From positions 1 to 9,025 of the forward strand of contig DATAYF010000068.1 in the NCBI GenBank assembly GCA_036272735.1: 9,025 bases of DNA, read 5' to 3'. Within the stretch, counting starts at the first letter, position 1. Every line of letters begins with the position of its first letter. Source of the DNA: DATAYF01 sp036272735. GTDB lineage: Bacteria; Chloroflexota; Ktedonobacteria; Ktedonobacterales; Ktedonobacteraceae. The translations under genes were made by a program, and so were the position numbers. The notes below the pieces were generated by a model. It saw only the letters and a program-made list of their open reading frames with translations, was not told where the DNA came from and ran no database searches. Shown in pieces: positions 1 to 5,880 of this stretch.

Positions 1-159
1 GGCGTGGGTACGCACTGCCTGGTGCTCCTCTAGAATGCTACTATATTGAACAGGCATTTCCCAGCCCCCAAACTCCACCAGGCGTGCGCCCAGCACTTGA
101 TGCTGTGCGTAGAGTGGGGTGCGTTTAAGTTGAACGACAGCATCATCATGTGTTGACAT
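1..159 (-). CDS. gcvT: Glycine cleavage system T protein (aminomethyltransferase), N-terminal part
   Basis: The reverse strand from the ATG at 159 to the window edge translates to 53 residues without a stop. They begin MSTHDDAVVQLKRTPLYAQH and continue through a conserved block reading EFGGWEMPVQYSS and then EEHQAVRTHA. This is the standard N-terminus of GcvT (TPLY...H...GAR.V.F.GWEMPVQY...EH.AVR), known to enter the folate-binding domain. GcvT transfers the aminomethyl group carried on lipoylated GcvH to tetrahydrofolate, giving methylene-THF and ammonia, in the cytoplasm. A GGAG ribosome site lies about 8 bases before the ATG. The rest of the gene (about 300 more residues in typical members) lies beyond position 1. 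No glycine riboswitch is recognisable in the 160-base upstream spacer. Recognition rests on the N-terminal block alone, but that block is distinctive. Confidence 0.85.
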   Translation of the reverse strand, partial: MSTHDDAVVQLKRTPLYAQHQVLGARLVEFGGWEMPVQYSSILEEHQAVRTHA

Positions 160-195
160 GAAATATTCTCCGCTTTATAGAGGCAATGGACAATC

Positions 196-229
196 TATTG
201 ACAGAGGTATGGGTATACCTCTGTCAATA
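196..229. repeat. Perfect 15-bp inverted repeat between zinc-ribbon gene and gcvT
   Basis: Left arm TATTGACAGAGGTAT (196-210), loop GGGT (211-214), and right arm the exact reverse complement (215-229). It lies downstream of the zinc-ribbon gene and 37 bases upstream of the gcvT start. There is no U-tract on the minus strand immediately after it, so it is not a textbook intrinsic terminator. It could be a hairpin marking the 3' end of the zinc-ribbon transcript or a repressor operator for gcvT. Each arm contains TTGACA, the -35 consensus, on opposite strands, but I see no well-spaced -10 on either side. Confidence 0.8.
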
Positions 230-270
230 TAGCAGATTTTCCCCCTGACGACAACCAACACCTGGGAAGA

Positions 271-304
271 TTGGGCGGATGGCGCAGGACGGGCGGTCGC
301 CCAA
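271..304 (-). terminator. Weak hairpin candidate just past the zinc-ribbon gene stop
   Basis: Within 50 bases after the stop of the zinc-ribbon gene there is a GC-rich dyad. The outer arms TTGGGCG (271-277) and CGCCCAA (298-304) compete with a tighter inner hairpin GGGCG-GT-CGCCC at 291-302. There is no U-tract, so termination here is only a possibility. The 15-bp repeat at 196-229 is the stronger structure in the same spacer. Confidence 0.25.
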
Positions 305-321
305 TCATTCCCAAAATGCAC

Positions 322-1677
322 TTATGACAACTGGAAGTGGGCATTCGTACTTGGGAAGACGTTGTCCTTGGTCCCTTCCATATAGAGTGTGTAGTTTCCA
401 TCGCTTGCGGGCGTTGCCAGGTATGTGACCGTGCCCTGATGGGTAGTGCCCGGCTCGATATCGTCAAAATCGGAGGCTTGTGAGCCAAGATCGCTATTGT
501 AGGTGTTACCACCCACCTTCAGATGAATGAAATCGCCATTGACTCCATAGAGCGCGTAGTTGCCGGTCGCCTTGACCTTCAAATTGACGCTAATGTAGAT
601 GTTGCCGGTTGTGGCCTGTTTGCCGTTGAACGAGAGGCTACGAGTCGCGCTGACAATCGTCCAGGTGCTGGGACCGTACGTAAAGTTGCTGCCGGGCTTG
701 ACGGTTTTATCCTGGTATTGTGCGAGGTTGGCCCCCGTTTTGAAAGGGATAACCATCGGCACTTCGCCGGCCGCGCCAACGCGCAACCCCAGCGTGTTCA
801 GATCGAGCGAACTATCGGTTCCAAAATCGATCCAGTTGACCTGCGGAGCCACCCCATCGGGAGCCGAATATTGCTTTGCCTGCGTTGGCTTGACAAGCGT
901 GTTGTCTGGCAGCATGAGATGGAACGAATTGAGATAGTCCACGATGACATACTTCGCAGTAGCGGACTCGTTAAAATTCACGCGCACGTAATTTTTCGAG
1001 CTACCGTAAGTTGTGCTAGCATCATCGCTAAACTTGCTGGCTTGCTGAATACTGGTAACCGTAATATTATCGCTGGCATAGGTGAACGCGAGATTGCTGG
1101 GCGTAATTTTGCTCGTGTTCGCTGTGCCACCAGAGCCGCCCGCTCCACCAGAGCCGCACGCTCCACCCGAACCGCCTGTGCCACCTATAAGACCTTTTAT
1201 AGCAAAAAAGCCGCCAATCAGCACAACGAGAGCGATGGCAATACCAATATAGAGCCAGGGTGACACTCCGCGACGCTTGCCTTGTTGTTGCCCATAGGGA
1301 TAGCCATAGGTGCCGGGCGTGTAGGGATTGTTGCCGCTCGCCGATTGATACTGCTGATATTGTTGCGGCGGTGGCGGCGGTGTGCCAGGCGCGGGATAGT
1401 GGGTGTAGATGCCTTGATTCGGATTTGATGATGACGATGGTGGCGGCGGCGGTGTCGCCTGACCATAATTGCTATTCTCTGGTGACTGCGCTGCGGGAGG
1501 TGGTGCCGCAACTGTGGGATCATAGCTCCCGCTTGGCGCTGCTGGGGGCGTAGAAGCCACAGTAGGATAATAATTGGAAGCTGCTGACAACATGGTGCCA
1601 CAATTTGGACAAAAGGTGAGGCCAGGCGCAATCTGTGCGCGGCAACTTGGGCAGGCTTGCGTTGGTGTTTGCGACAA
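322..1677 (-). CDS. Zinc-ribbon, single-membrane-span protein with Pro-rich linker and extracytoplasmic domain
   Basis: The protein is 451 residues long. Residues 9-26 form a zinc ribbon with two CxxC knuckles (C9/C12 and C23/C26). Residues 35-132 are a low-complexity linker rich in Pro, Gln, Tyr and Ser with several proline runs. After a basic GKRR patch there is one hydrophobic span at about 141-160, then a Gly/Ser linker at 165-184. A beta-rich C-terminal region of roughly 265 residues follows, with blocks such as ITVTSIQQ and YVIVDYLNSF that recall DUF4352-like immunoglobulin-type domains. Predicted topology is ribbon inside, C-terminal domain outside. The start is a TTG at 1675-1677: AGGAG sits 7 bases before it and no in-frame ATG fits better. 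A promoter with a dyad lies upstream at 1776-1807. The function is unknown. A role in binding or sensing at the cell surface is a guess from architecture. Confidence 0.85.
   Translation of the reverse strand: MSQTPTQACPSCRAQIAPGLTFCPNCGTMLSAASNYYPTVASTPPAAPSGSYDPTVAAPPPAAQSPENSNYGQATPPPPPSSSSNPNQGIYTHYPAPGTPPPPPQQYQQYQSASGNNPYTPGTYGYPYGQQQGKRRGVSPWLYIGIAIALVVLIGGFFAIKGLIGGTGGSGGACGSGGAGGSGGTANTSKITPSNLAFTYASDNITVTSIQQASKFSDDASTTYGSSKNYVRVNFNESATAKYVIVDYLNSFHLMLPDNTLVKPTQAKQYSAPDGVAPQVNWIDFGTDSSLDLNTLGLRVGAAGEVPMVIPFKTGANLAQYQDKTVKPGSNFTYGPSTWTIVSATRSLSFNGKQATTGNIYISVNLKVKATGNYALYGVNGDFIHLKVGGNTYNSDLGSQASDFDDIEPGTTHQGTVTYLATPASDGNYTLYMEGTKDNVFPSTNAHFQLS
1124..1185. repeat. Tandem 18-bp repeat encoding the Gly/Ser linker
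   Basis: Three consecutive 18-base units (1124-1141, 1142-1159, 1160-1177) plus a partial fourth (1178-1185) share the plus-strand core CTCCACCAGAGCCGC with few changes. On the minus strand they encode a six-residue repeat, approximately GG-x-G-GS, joining the membrane span of the zinc-ribbon protein to its outer domain. One unit carries a Gly-to-Cys codon change (GGC to TGC), placing a lone Cys (C174) in the linker. The period of exactly six codons means unit gain or loss keeps the frame. Confidence 0.75.
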
Positions 1678-1775
1678 GATGTATCTCCTCTGTCTGGCTA
1701 ATCCTGATTACTAATAATGCACGCGTGGATATTTATGAATTTCTATTAATGAATGGGTCTGTTGATGCCAAAAAA

Positions 1776-1807
1776 ATTATAACTGCATTACTAGACGATT
1801 GTCTAGT
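1776..1807 (-). promoter_or_regulatory. Sigma-70-type promoter with overlapping dyad for the zinc-ribbon gene
   Basis: On the minus strand a perfect -10 TATAAT (plus 1776-1781) is preceded, across an 18-base spacer, by TAGACA (plus 1800-1805), a 5/6 match to the -35 consensus. A perfect 7-bp inverted repeat, ACTAGAC-GATT-GTCTAGT at 1790-1807, covers the -35 box and half the spacer, where a repressor would block polymerase. The predicted 5' leader is about 90 bases. The promoter call is from consensus matching. The operator role is inferred from the position of the dyad. Confidence 0.55.
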
Positions 1808-1938
1808 CAAAAAGTTCAATTCGTTTGGGGTGTTTGGGAAGGCTCTGGTACTTCTAGAGGGTGTACGCGTTCTTGTCGGGTTATGATACCATGAGTGGAA
1901 GAGCCTGCATATATTATTTTCCAGGAGCACAAAAATAG

Positions 1939-3537
1939 ATGGCACATGACACTATCTGGTGGAAGAACGGGGTGGTTTATCAGATTTATCCACGTAGCTT
2001 TATGGACAGCAATGGCGATGGCGTCGGCGATATCCCCGGCATTACCAGTCGCCTCGATTACCTGACTTGGCTGGGCATCGACGCCATCTGGCTTTCTCCG
2101 ATCTACCCTTCTCCAATGGCTGATTTCGGCTACGATATATCGAACTACACAGATGTATATCCCCTTTTTGGCACGCTGCCCGACGTGGATCAACTCATTG
2201 CAGAGGCGCACAGGCGCAATTTGAAGCTTATTCTGGACTTCGTGCCCAACCATACTTCTGATGAGCACCCCTGGTTCCAACAATCACGCCTGGATCGTAC
2301 AAATGAGAAGCGCGATTGGTACATCTGGCACGATCCCGCTGCCGATGGGGGCGCGCCCAACAATTGGACAAGCATATTCGGGGGTCCGGCCTGGCAATTC
2401 GACGAGCAGACGGGGCAATATTATCTGCACATGTTCGATATCAAGCAGCCCGACCTCAACTGGCGCAATCCCGAGGTCCGCCGGGCCATGTACGACACCT
2501 TGCGTTTCTGGCTTGACCGGGGTGTGGATGGTTTTCGCGTCGACGTGCTGTGGATGCTCATCAAGGACGAGCAGTTCCGCGACAACCTGCCGAATCCCGA
2601 TTGGCAGCCCGGCGACGCTCCCGCTGGTTATCAATTGGGCACATACACGCAGGATCAACCGGGCATACACGAGGTAGTACGCGAGATGCGTGGCGTGGTG
2701 GACGACTACGGTGATCGCGTGTTTATCGGCGAGATTTACCTGCCGATAGCGCGCCTGGTGAACTACTACGGTGGCGAGATGCTGAACGAGGCACATCTCC
2801 CTTTCAACTTCCAGCTTGTCACGCTCGCAAACTGGCAGGCAGAGGTTGTGCGCCAGATCGTGGAGGAGTACGAGGCGGCGCTGCCAACAGGAGCGTGGCC
2901 GAACTGGGTGCTTAGTAATCACGATAGATCGCGCGTCGCGACACGGGTGGGACGCGCACAGGCCCGCGTGGCCCAACTGCTGCTGCTCACTCTGCGTGGC
3001 ACGCCAACCTGCTATTATGGCGACGAACTGGGCATGGAGGATGTGCACGTGCCAGCGGAGATGATGCACGACCCACAGGGCAAGGACAATCCCAAACATA
3101 GCCGCGACCCCGAACGCTCACCCATGCAGTGGAACGACCAGGCGCAGGCAGGCTTCACCGAGGCCGATGTTGCTCCCTGGCTGCCCGTCGCCGACGACTA
3201 CCGAACGCACAACGTCGCGACCGAGCAGCACGACCCGCACTCGTTCCTCGTGCTGACACGCACGCTCCTGCAGCTACGACACGCATATCCAGCCCTGACG
3301 CAGGGTGGATACCAGACGCTCGACCAGGAGAACAGCACCTGCTTCGTGTACCTGCGCCAGCACGAGCAACAACGCCTGCTGGTGGCACTCAACTTCTCAA
3401 ATCAAGCACAGGAGGTCAAGCTGCCGGACGCGGTCCAGGGCCGCGTGATCCTGTCGACCAACCTGGACCGCGAGGAGATCATGCAAACGCCTGTGCTCCA
3501 TTTGCGCGCCAACGAGGGCGTGCTGATCCAGCTTTAG
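1939..3537 (+). CDS. GH13 alpha-glucosidase (oligo-1,6-glucosidase/maltase type)
   Basis: This 532-residue cytoplasmic enzyme hydrolyses terminal alpha-glucosidic bonds of short oligosaccharides and fits the usual length of the family. It opens with WWKNGVVYQIYPRSF, followed by a calcium-type loop DSNGDGVGD (23-31). The four GH13 regions are in order: DFVPNH (100-105), GFRVDV (198-203) with nucleophile D202, GEIYLP (264-269) with acid/base E265, and SNHD (326-329) with transition-state D329. The family motif RDPERSPMQW (389-398) and a C-terminal beta domain complete it. Val203 directly after the nucleophile is the residue seen in alpha-1,6-active isomaltases, where maltases have Thr. There is no signal peptide. 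AGGAG lies 11 bases before the ATG; a TATGAT at 1882-1887 might be its -10 but has no good -35. The gene ends overlapping the stop of the convergent decarboxylase. Trehalose- or sucrose-active GH13 relatives cannot be excluded. Confidence 0.93.
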   Translation: MAHDTIWWKNGVVYQIYPRSFMDSNGDGVGDIPGITSRLDYLTWLGIDAIWLSPIYPSPMADFGYDISNYTDVYPLFGTLPDVDQLIAEAHRRNLKLILDFVPNHTSDEHPWFQQSRLDRTNEKRDWYIWHDPAADGGAPNNWTSIFGGPAWQFDEQTGQYYLHMFDIKQPDLNWRNPEVRRAMYDTLRFWLDRGVDGFRVDVLWMLIKDEQFRDNLPNPDWQPGDAPAGYQLGTYTQDQPGIHEVVREMRGVVDDYGDRVFIGEIYLPIARLVNYYGGEMLNEAHLPFNFQLVTLANWQAEVVRQIVEEYEAALPTGAWPNWVLSNHDRSRVATRVGRAQARVAQLLLLTLRGTPTCYYGDELGMEDVHVPAEMMHDPQGKDNPKHSRDPERSPMQWNDQAQAGFTEADVAPWLPVADDYRTHNVATEQHDPHSFLVLTRTLLQLRHAYPALTQGGYQTLDQENSTCFVYLRQHEQQRLLVALNFSNQAQEVKLPDAVQGRVILSTNLDREEIMQTPVLHLRANEGVLIQL

Positions 3538-4958
3538 GTACGGGCTTTCTTTTCTTCTCCGCTGGCTCCGTGGCTGAAGCCGGGGGAGCCGCTGTTGTGC
3601 TGTACTTGCGGGTGCGCGGCGTAGTGCTTGAGATGGTTGCGCATATCGTTGACCAGCAGGCTCGCCATATCGCGACTAAAGCCGTGTTTGACCACGATGC
3701 GCATCACCGCCAGGTCTTCGCGGTCCTTCGGGAAGGTGTAGGCGGGGACCAGCCAGCCACGCGTGCGCAGGCGTTCAGAAAGGTCAAAGACGGTAAAATT
3801 CGCGCCATCCTTGAGCGCAAAGGAGAAGACCGGTAGGTCGCTCCCATCAGTCAGCAGGCGGAATGGGCCAAGCCGGGCGATATGTTCAGAGAGGAAGAGC
3901 GCCACGTCCTGCGCAATTTGATGGATGCGCCGGTAGCCATCGAAGCCCAGGCGCAAGAAATTGTAGTATTGGGTCACGACCTGGCTGCCGGGACGCGAAA
4001 AATTGATGGCGAAGGTTGGCGTTTCACCGCCCAGATAGTTGACGCGGAAGACCAGGTCTTCGGACAGGTCCGAGGGTTCGCGCCAGACCACCCAGCCAAC
4101 ACCGGGATAGACCAGCCCGTATTTGTGCCCTGAGGCGTTGATCGAGCGCACGCGTGACACCCGGAAATCCCAATCTAAGCTGGGCTGAATAAATGGCGCG
4201 ACAAAACCACCGCTGGCCGCGTCGACGTGCATAGGAATATCCAGACCCGTCGTCTGCTGCAAGTTGTCCAGTGCATCGCTGATCGCCTGCACTGGCTCGT
4301 AGCTGCCATCCATCGTACTACCCAGCACCGCGACGACACCAATGGTATTCTCGTCGCAATACTTCACGGCCTCTTCCGCCGTCAGATGGTAACGTTCACC
4401 CTCCATCGGCACCAGGCGCGGCTCAACATCCCAGTAGCGGCAAAATTTTTCCCAACAGACCTGGATATTGATGCCCATCACCATGTTCGGGCGCTCGGTT
4501 GATTTGCCAGCGGCGCGTCTGCGTTCGCGCCATTTCCACTTGAGCGCCATACCGGCCAGCATGCACGCCTCGCTGGAACCAACTGTGGAGCAGCCTACGG
4601 CGTCCTCGTGAGCAGGCGAGTGCCAGAGGTGCGCCAGCATATTGACGCAACGCTTCTCCAATTCGGCCGTTTGCGGGTACTCGTCCTTGTCGATCATATT
4701 TTTATCGAAGGTTTCGGCCATCAGGGTGCGCGCGGTCGGTTCCATCCAGGTGGTGACAAAGGTAGCGAGATTGAGTCGCGCATTACCATCGAGTATCAGT
4801 TCGTCGTGCACAACCTGGTAGGCAGTGTCCGCTGCTATCTCCTGGCGTGGGATATGGTAGCGCGGGATGGGTTGATTATCTGGAATTTGCGCGTACGCCG
4901 GTGCGAGCAATTGTTCGCGCTCGCTGAGCTGATCGGTCCGGGCCTTTTTGTGTAGCAT
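3534..4958 (-). CDS. gadB: Glutamate decarboxylase, PLP-dependent
   Basis: It converts L-glutamate to GABA and CO2, consuming a proton. From the chosen start the protein is 474 residues, against 466 for E. coli GadB. It shares long blocks with that family: LDGNARLNLATF near the N-terminus, IDKDEYPQTAELEKRCVNM, GSSEACMLAGMALKW, CDENTIGVV, MHVDAASGGF with the pyridine-binding Asp (D246), and SINASGHKYG with the Schiff-base Lys (K279). I place the start at the ATG at 4958 because AGGAG lies 10 bases before it. The in-frame ATG at 4967 is only one base from that site, so it is less likely (477 residues if used). The C-terminal tail is longer than in E. coli and ends in charged residues; whether its FSH is equivalent to the pH-gating penultimate His of GadB is uncertain. 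No glutamate/GABA antiporter is in the window, so an acid-resistance role is not established. Confidence 0.93.
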   Translation of the reverse strand: MLHKKARTDQLSEREQLLAPAYAQIPDNQPIPRYHIPRQEIAADTAYQVVHDELILDGNARLNLATFVTTWMEPTARTLMAETFDKNMIDKDEYPQTAELEKRCVNMLAHLWHSPAHEDAVGCSTVGSSEACMLAGMALKWKWRERRRAAGKSTERPNMVMGINIQVCWEKFCRYWDVEPRLVPMEGERYHLTAEEAVKYCDENTIGVVAVLGSTMDGSYEPVQAISDALDNLQQTTGLDIPMHVDAASGGFVAPFIQPSLDWDFRVSRVRSINASGHKYGLVYPGVGWVVWREPSDLSEDLVFRVNYLGGETPTFAINFSRPGSQVVTQYYNFLRLGFDGYRRIHQIAQDVALFLSEHIARLGPFRLLTDGSDLPVFSFALKDGANFTVFDLSERLRTRGWLVPAYTFPKDREDLAVMRIVVKHGFSRDMASLLVNDMRNHLKHYAAHPQVQHNSGSPGFSHGASGEEKKART

Positions 4959-5004
4959 AAGCAGCATTCTCCTTTTGATACCTGTTTGTCTTTATTGTAC
5001 GTTC

Positions 5005-5034
5005 TTTATAAGAATGCTGGGTCTGGTTCGGCAA
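5005..5034 (-). promoter_or_regulatory. Candidate promoter for the glutamate decarboxylase gene
   Basis: On the minus strand TTGCCG (plus 5029-5034, 4/6 to the -35 consensus) is followed after 18 bases by TATAAA (plus 5005-5010, 5/6 to -10). This would give a leader of about 40 bases to the start at 4958. A small dyad TTATCG-AA-CGATAA lies further upstream at 5069-5082, in the spacer shared with the divergent membrane protein gene. This rests on consensus matching only. Confidence 0.35.
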
Positions 5035-5154
5035 ATGGTCCTACTTGATAGAGGGCGTCACGATTCGCTTATCGAACGATAAAACTGTAAATTGTTGGCA
5101 GGGAACACGTGTGATTGAGTAGATACTGTGAGGTTCTATCAAGGATTATATACG

Positions 5155-5670
5155 ATGCAAACGCTGCTGACGACACTGAAAAAAGCTCCCTACCTGCTAC
5201 TTACGCTGGTGCTTACCATTGTGTTCTTCGCGCTGTACACCTTCTTTGACCTGCGCCAGGGCGGGGTGCATCTCACCATCTTTTCCGCTCATTTGGAGCC
5301 GCTGCAATACTTCCTGGTCCATTTTGGCGTGTGGTACGCGTTGGGCCGTGCGGTGCTGGATATCATCAATGCCTTCCTGTCCGCACTGTTGATCGCGGTC
5401 ACCGTTGACCAGTATCGCAACGGCAGCGCGTTGGTGGCTGGTTCGGCCTGCTCCACCGGCGCGACCGTGATCCTTGGCCTGGCGACCTTTGGCTGCCCCA
5501 CCTGCGTGCTGCCGATAGCCGGAACATTTGGCGCGGTATTTACGGCGCAGGCGCTGCCACTGTTCGGCTTCGAGTTTAAAGTGCTCTCGCTGCTGATCGT
5601 GATCGGGGCGTTGATCTGGCTCGTGCGACGCATAGAGCGTGGCACCCCCCATACGTTGCAACCAGCCTAA
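5155..5670 (+). CDS. Small multi-span membrane protein with GCPTC motif, function unknown
   Basis: The protein is 171 residues, mostly hydrophobic. I count four or five likely membrane segments, near residues 11-30, 64-84, 94-112, 117-135 and 142-157, and a positively charged C-terminal tail (RRIERG). Three cysteines stand out: C99 in GSACSTGA, and C114/C117 in FGCPTCVLP at the start of a segment. A CPxC pair at a membrane edge with a third Cys one helix earlier suggests metal binding or thiol redox chemistry, but I do not recognise a named family. The ATG at 5155 is chosen because AAGGA lies 9 bases upstream. A GTG at 5128 is in frame but has no such site. The gene is divergent from the decarboxylase with about 200 bases between the starts, and it is followed by a 57-bp palindrome. 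It could be a transporter-like or redox membrane component. Confidence 0.8.
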   Translation: MQTLLTTLKKAPYLLLTLVLTIVFFALYTFFDLRQGGVHLTIFSAHLEPLQYFLVHFGVWYALGRAVLDIINAFLSALLIAVTVDQYRNGSALVAGSACSTGATVILGLATFGCPTCVLPIAGTFGAVFTAQALPLFGFEFKVLSLLIVIGALIWLVRRIERGTPHTLQPA

Positions 5671-5741
5671 GCCATAAGCAAGCAAGCTGTGATTGCATGC
5701 AACCATCAATGATTGTCGATATATTCCCTGTAAACAACGAC

Positions 5742-5798
5742 AAGTACATAGAAGATGGTGTATGTGTCCGGGACACATACACCATCTTCTATGTACTT
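5742..5798. repeat. 57-bp perfect palindrome between convergent genes
   Basis: Left arm 5742-5769 (28 bases, starting AAGTACATAGAAG and ending GTGTCC), a single central G (5770), then the exact reverse complement at 5771-5798. There are no mismatches in 28 pairs. It lies 71 bases after the stop of the membrane protein gene and 82 bases past the end of the convergent dehydrogenase. No clear U-run follows on the plus strand; the minus-strand exit is mildly T-rich (GTCGTTGTTTAC). It may act as a bidirectional 3'-end hairpin, or be a miniature element or cruciform site. The rest of the 5671-5880 spacer is AT-rich, with a short GT-rich stretch near 5855-5872 and no gene that I can support. Confidence 0.9.
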
Positions 5799-5880
5799 CT
5801 GTATAAGGATACGCGCTTTACTATAAACACGCATAAATGAATATCAAACATATATTGTGTATGTGTATGTATTGCCTCTA

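Noticed and set aside
160..321. Glycine riboswitch in front of gcvT
   Set aside because: The spacer holds simple inverted repeats, without the paired aptamer layout expected of a glycine riboswitch.
523..1263. Long open frame on the plus strand opposite the zinc-ribbon gene
   Set aside because: The translation has no domain and follows the antisense of the zinc-ribbon gene; the minus-strand protein has clear CxxC pairs, a membrane span and a ribosome site.
1635..1886. Possible 83-codon gene on the plus strand in the spacer before GH13
   Set aside because: It starts inside the zinc-ribbon gene, has no ribosome site and covers the minus-strand promoter and dyad.
2284..3099. Open frame of 271 codons on the minus strand inside the GH13 gene
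   Set aside because: It is antisense to the catalytic core of a clear GH13 enzyme, and its His/Val/Arg-rich translation matches no family.
3129..3836. Plus-strand frame running across the GH13/decarboxylase junction
   Set aside because: It is out of frame with GH13 and antisense to the decarboxylase, both of which are strongly supported; its Arg/Ala-rich translation is typical of a GC-rich shadow.
5128..5154. GTG start extending the membrane protein by nine residues
   Set aside because: The ATG at 5155 has AAGGA at a good distance; the GTG has no site and the added residues do not extend the first membrane span.
5855..5872. GT-rich stretch as a microsatellite or phase-variable tract
   Set aside because: It is too short and irregular (TGTGTATGTGTATGTAT) and lies past gene ends, where length change would have no evident effect.
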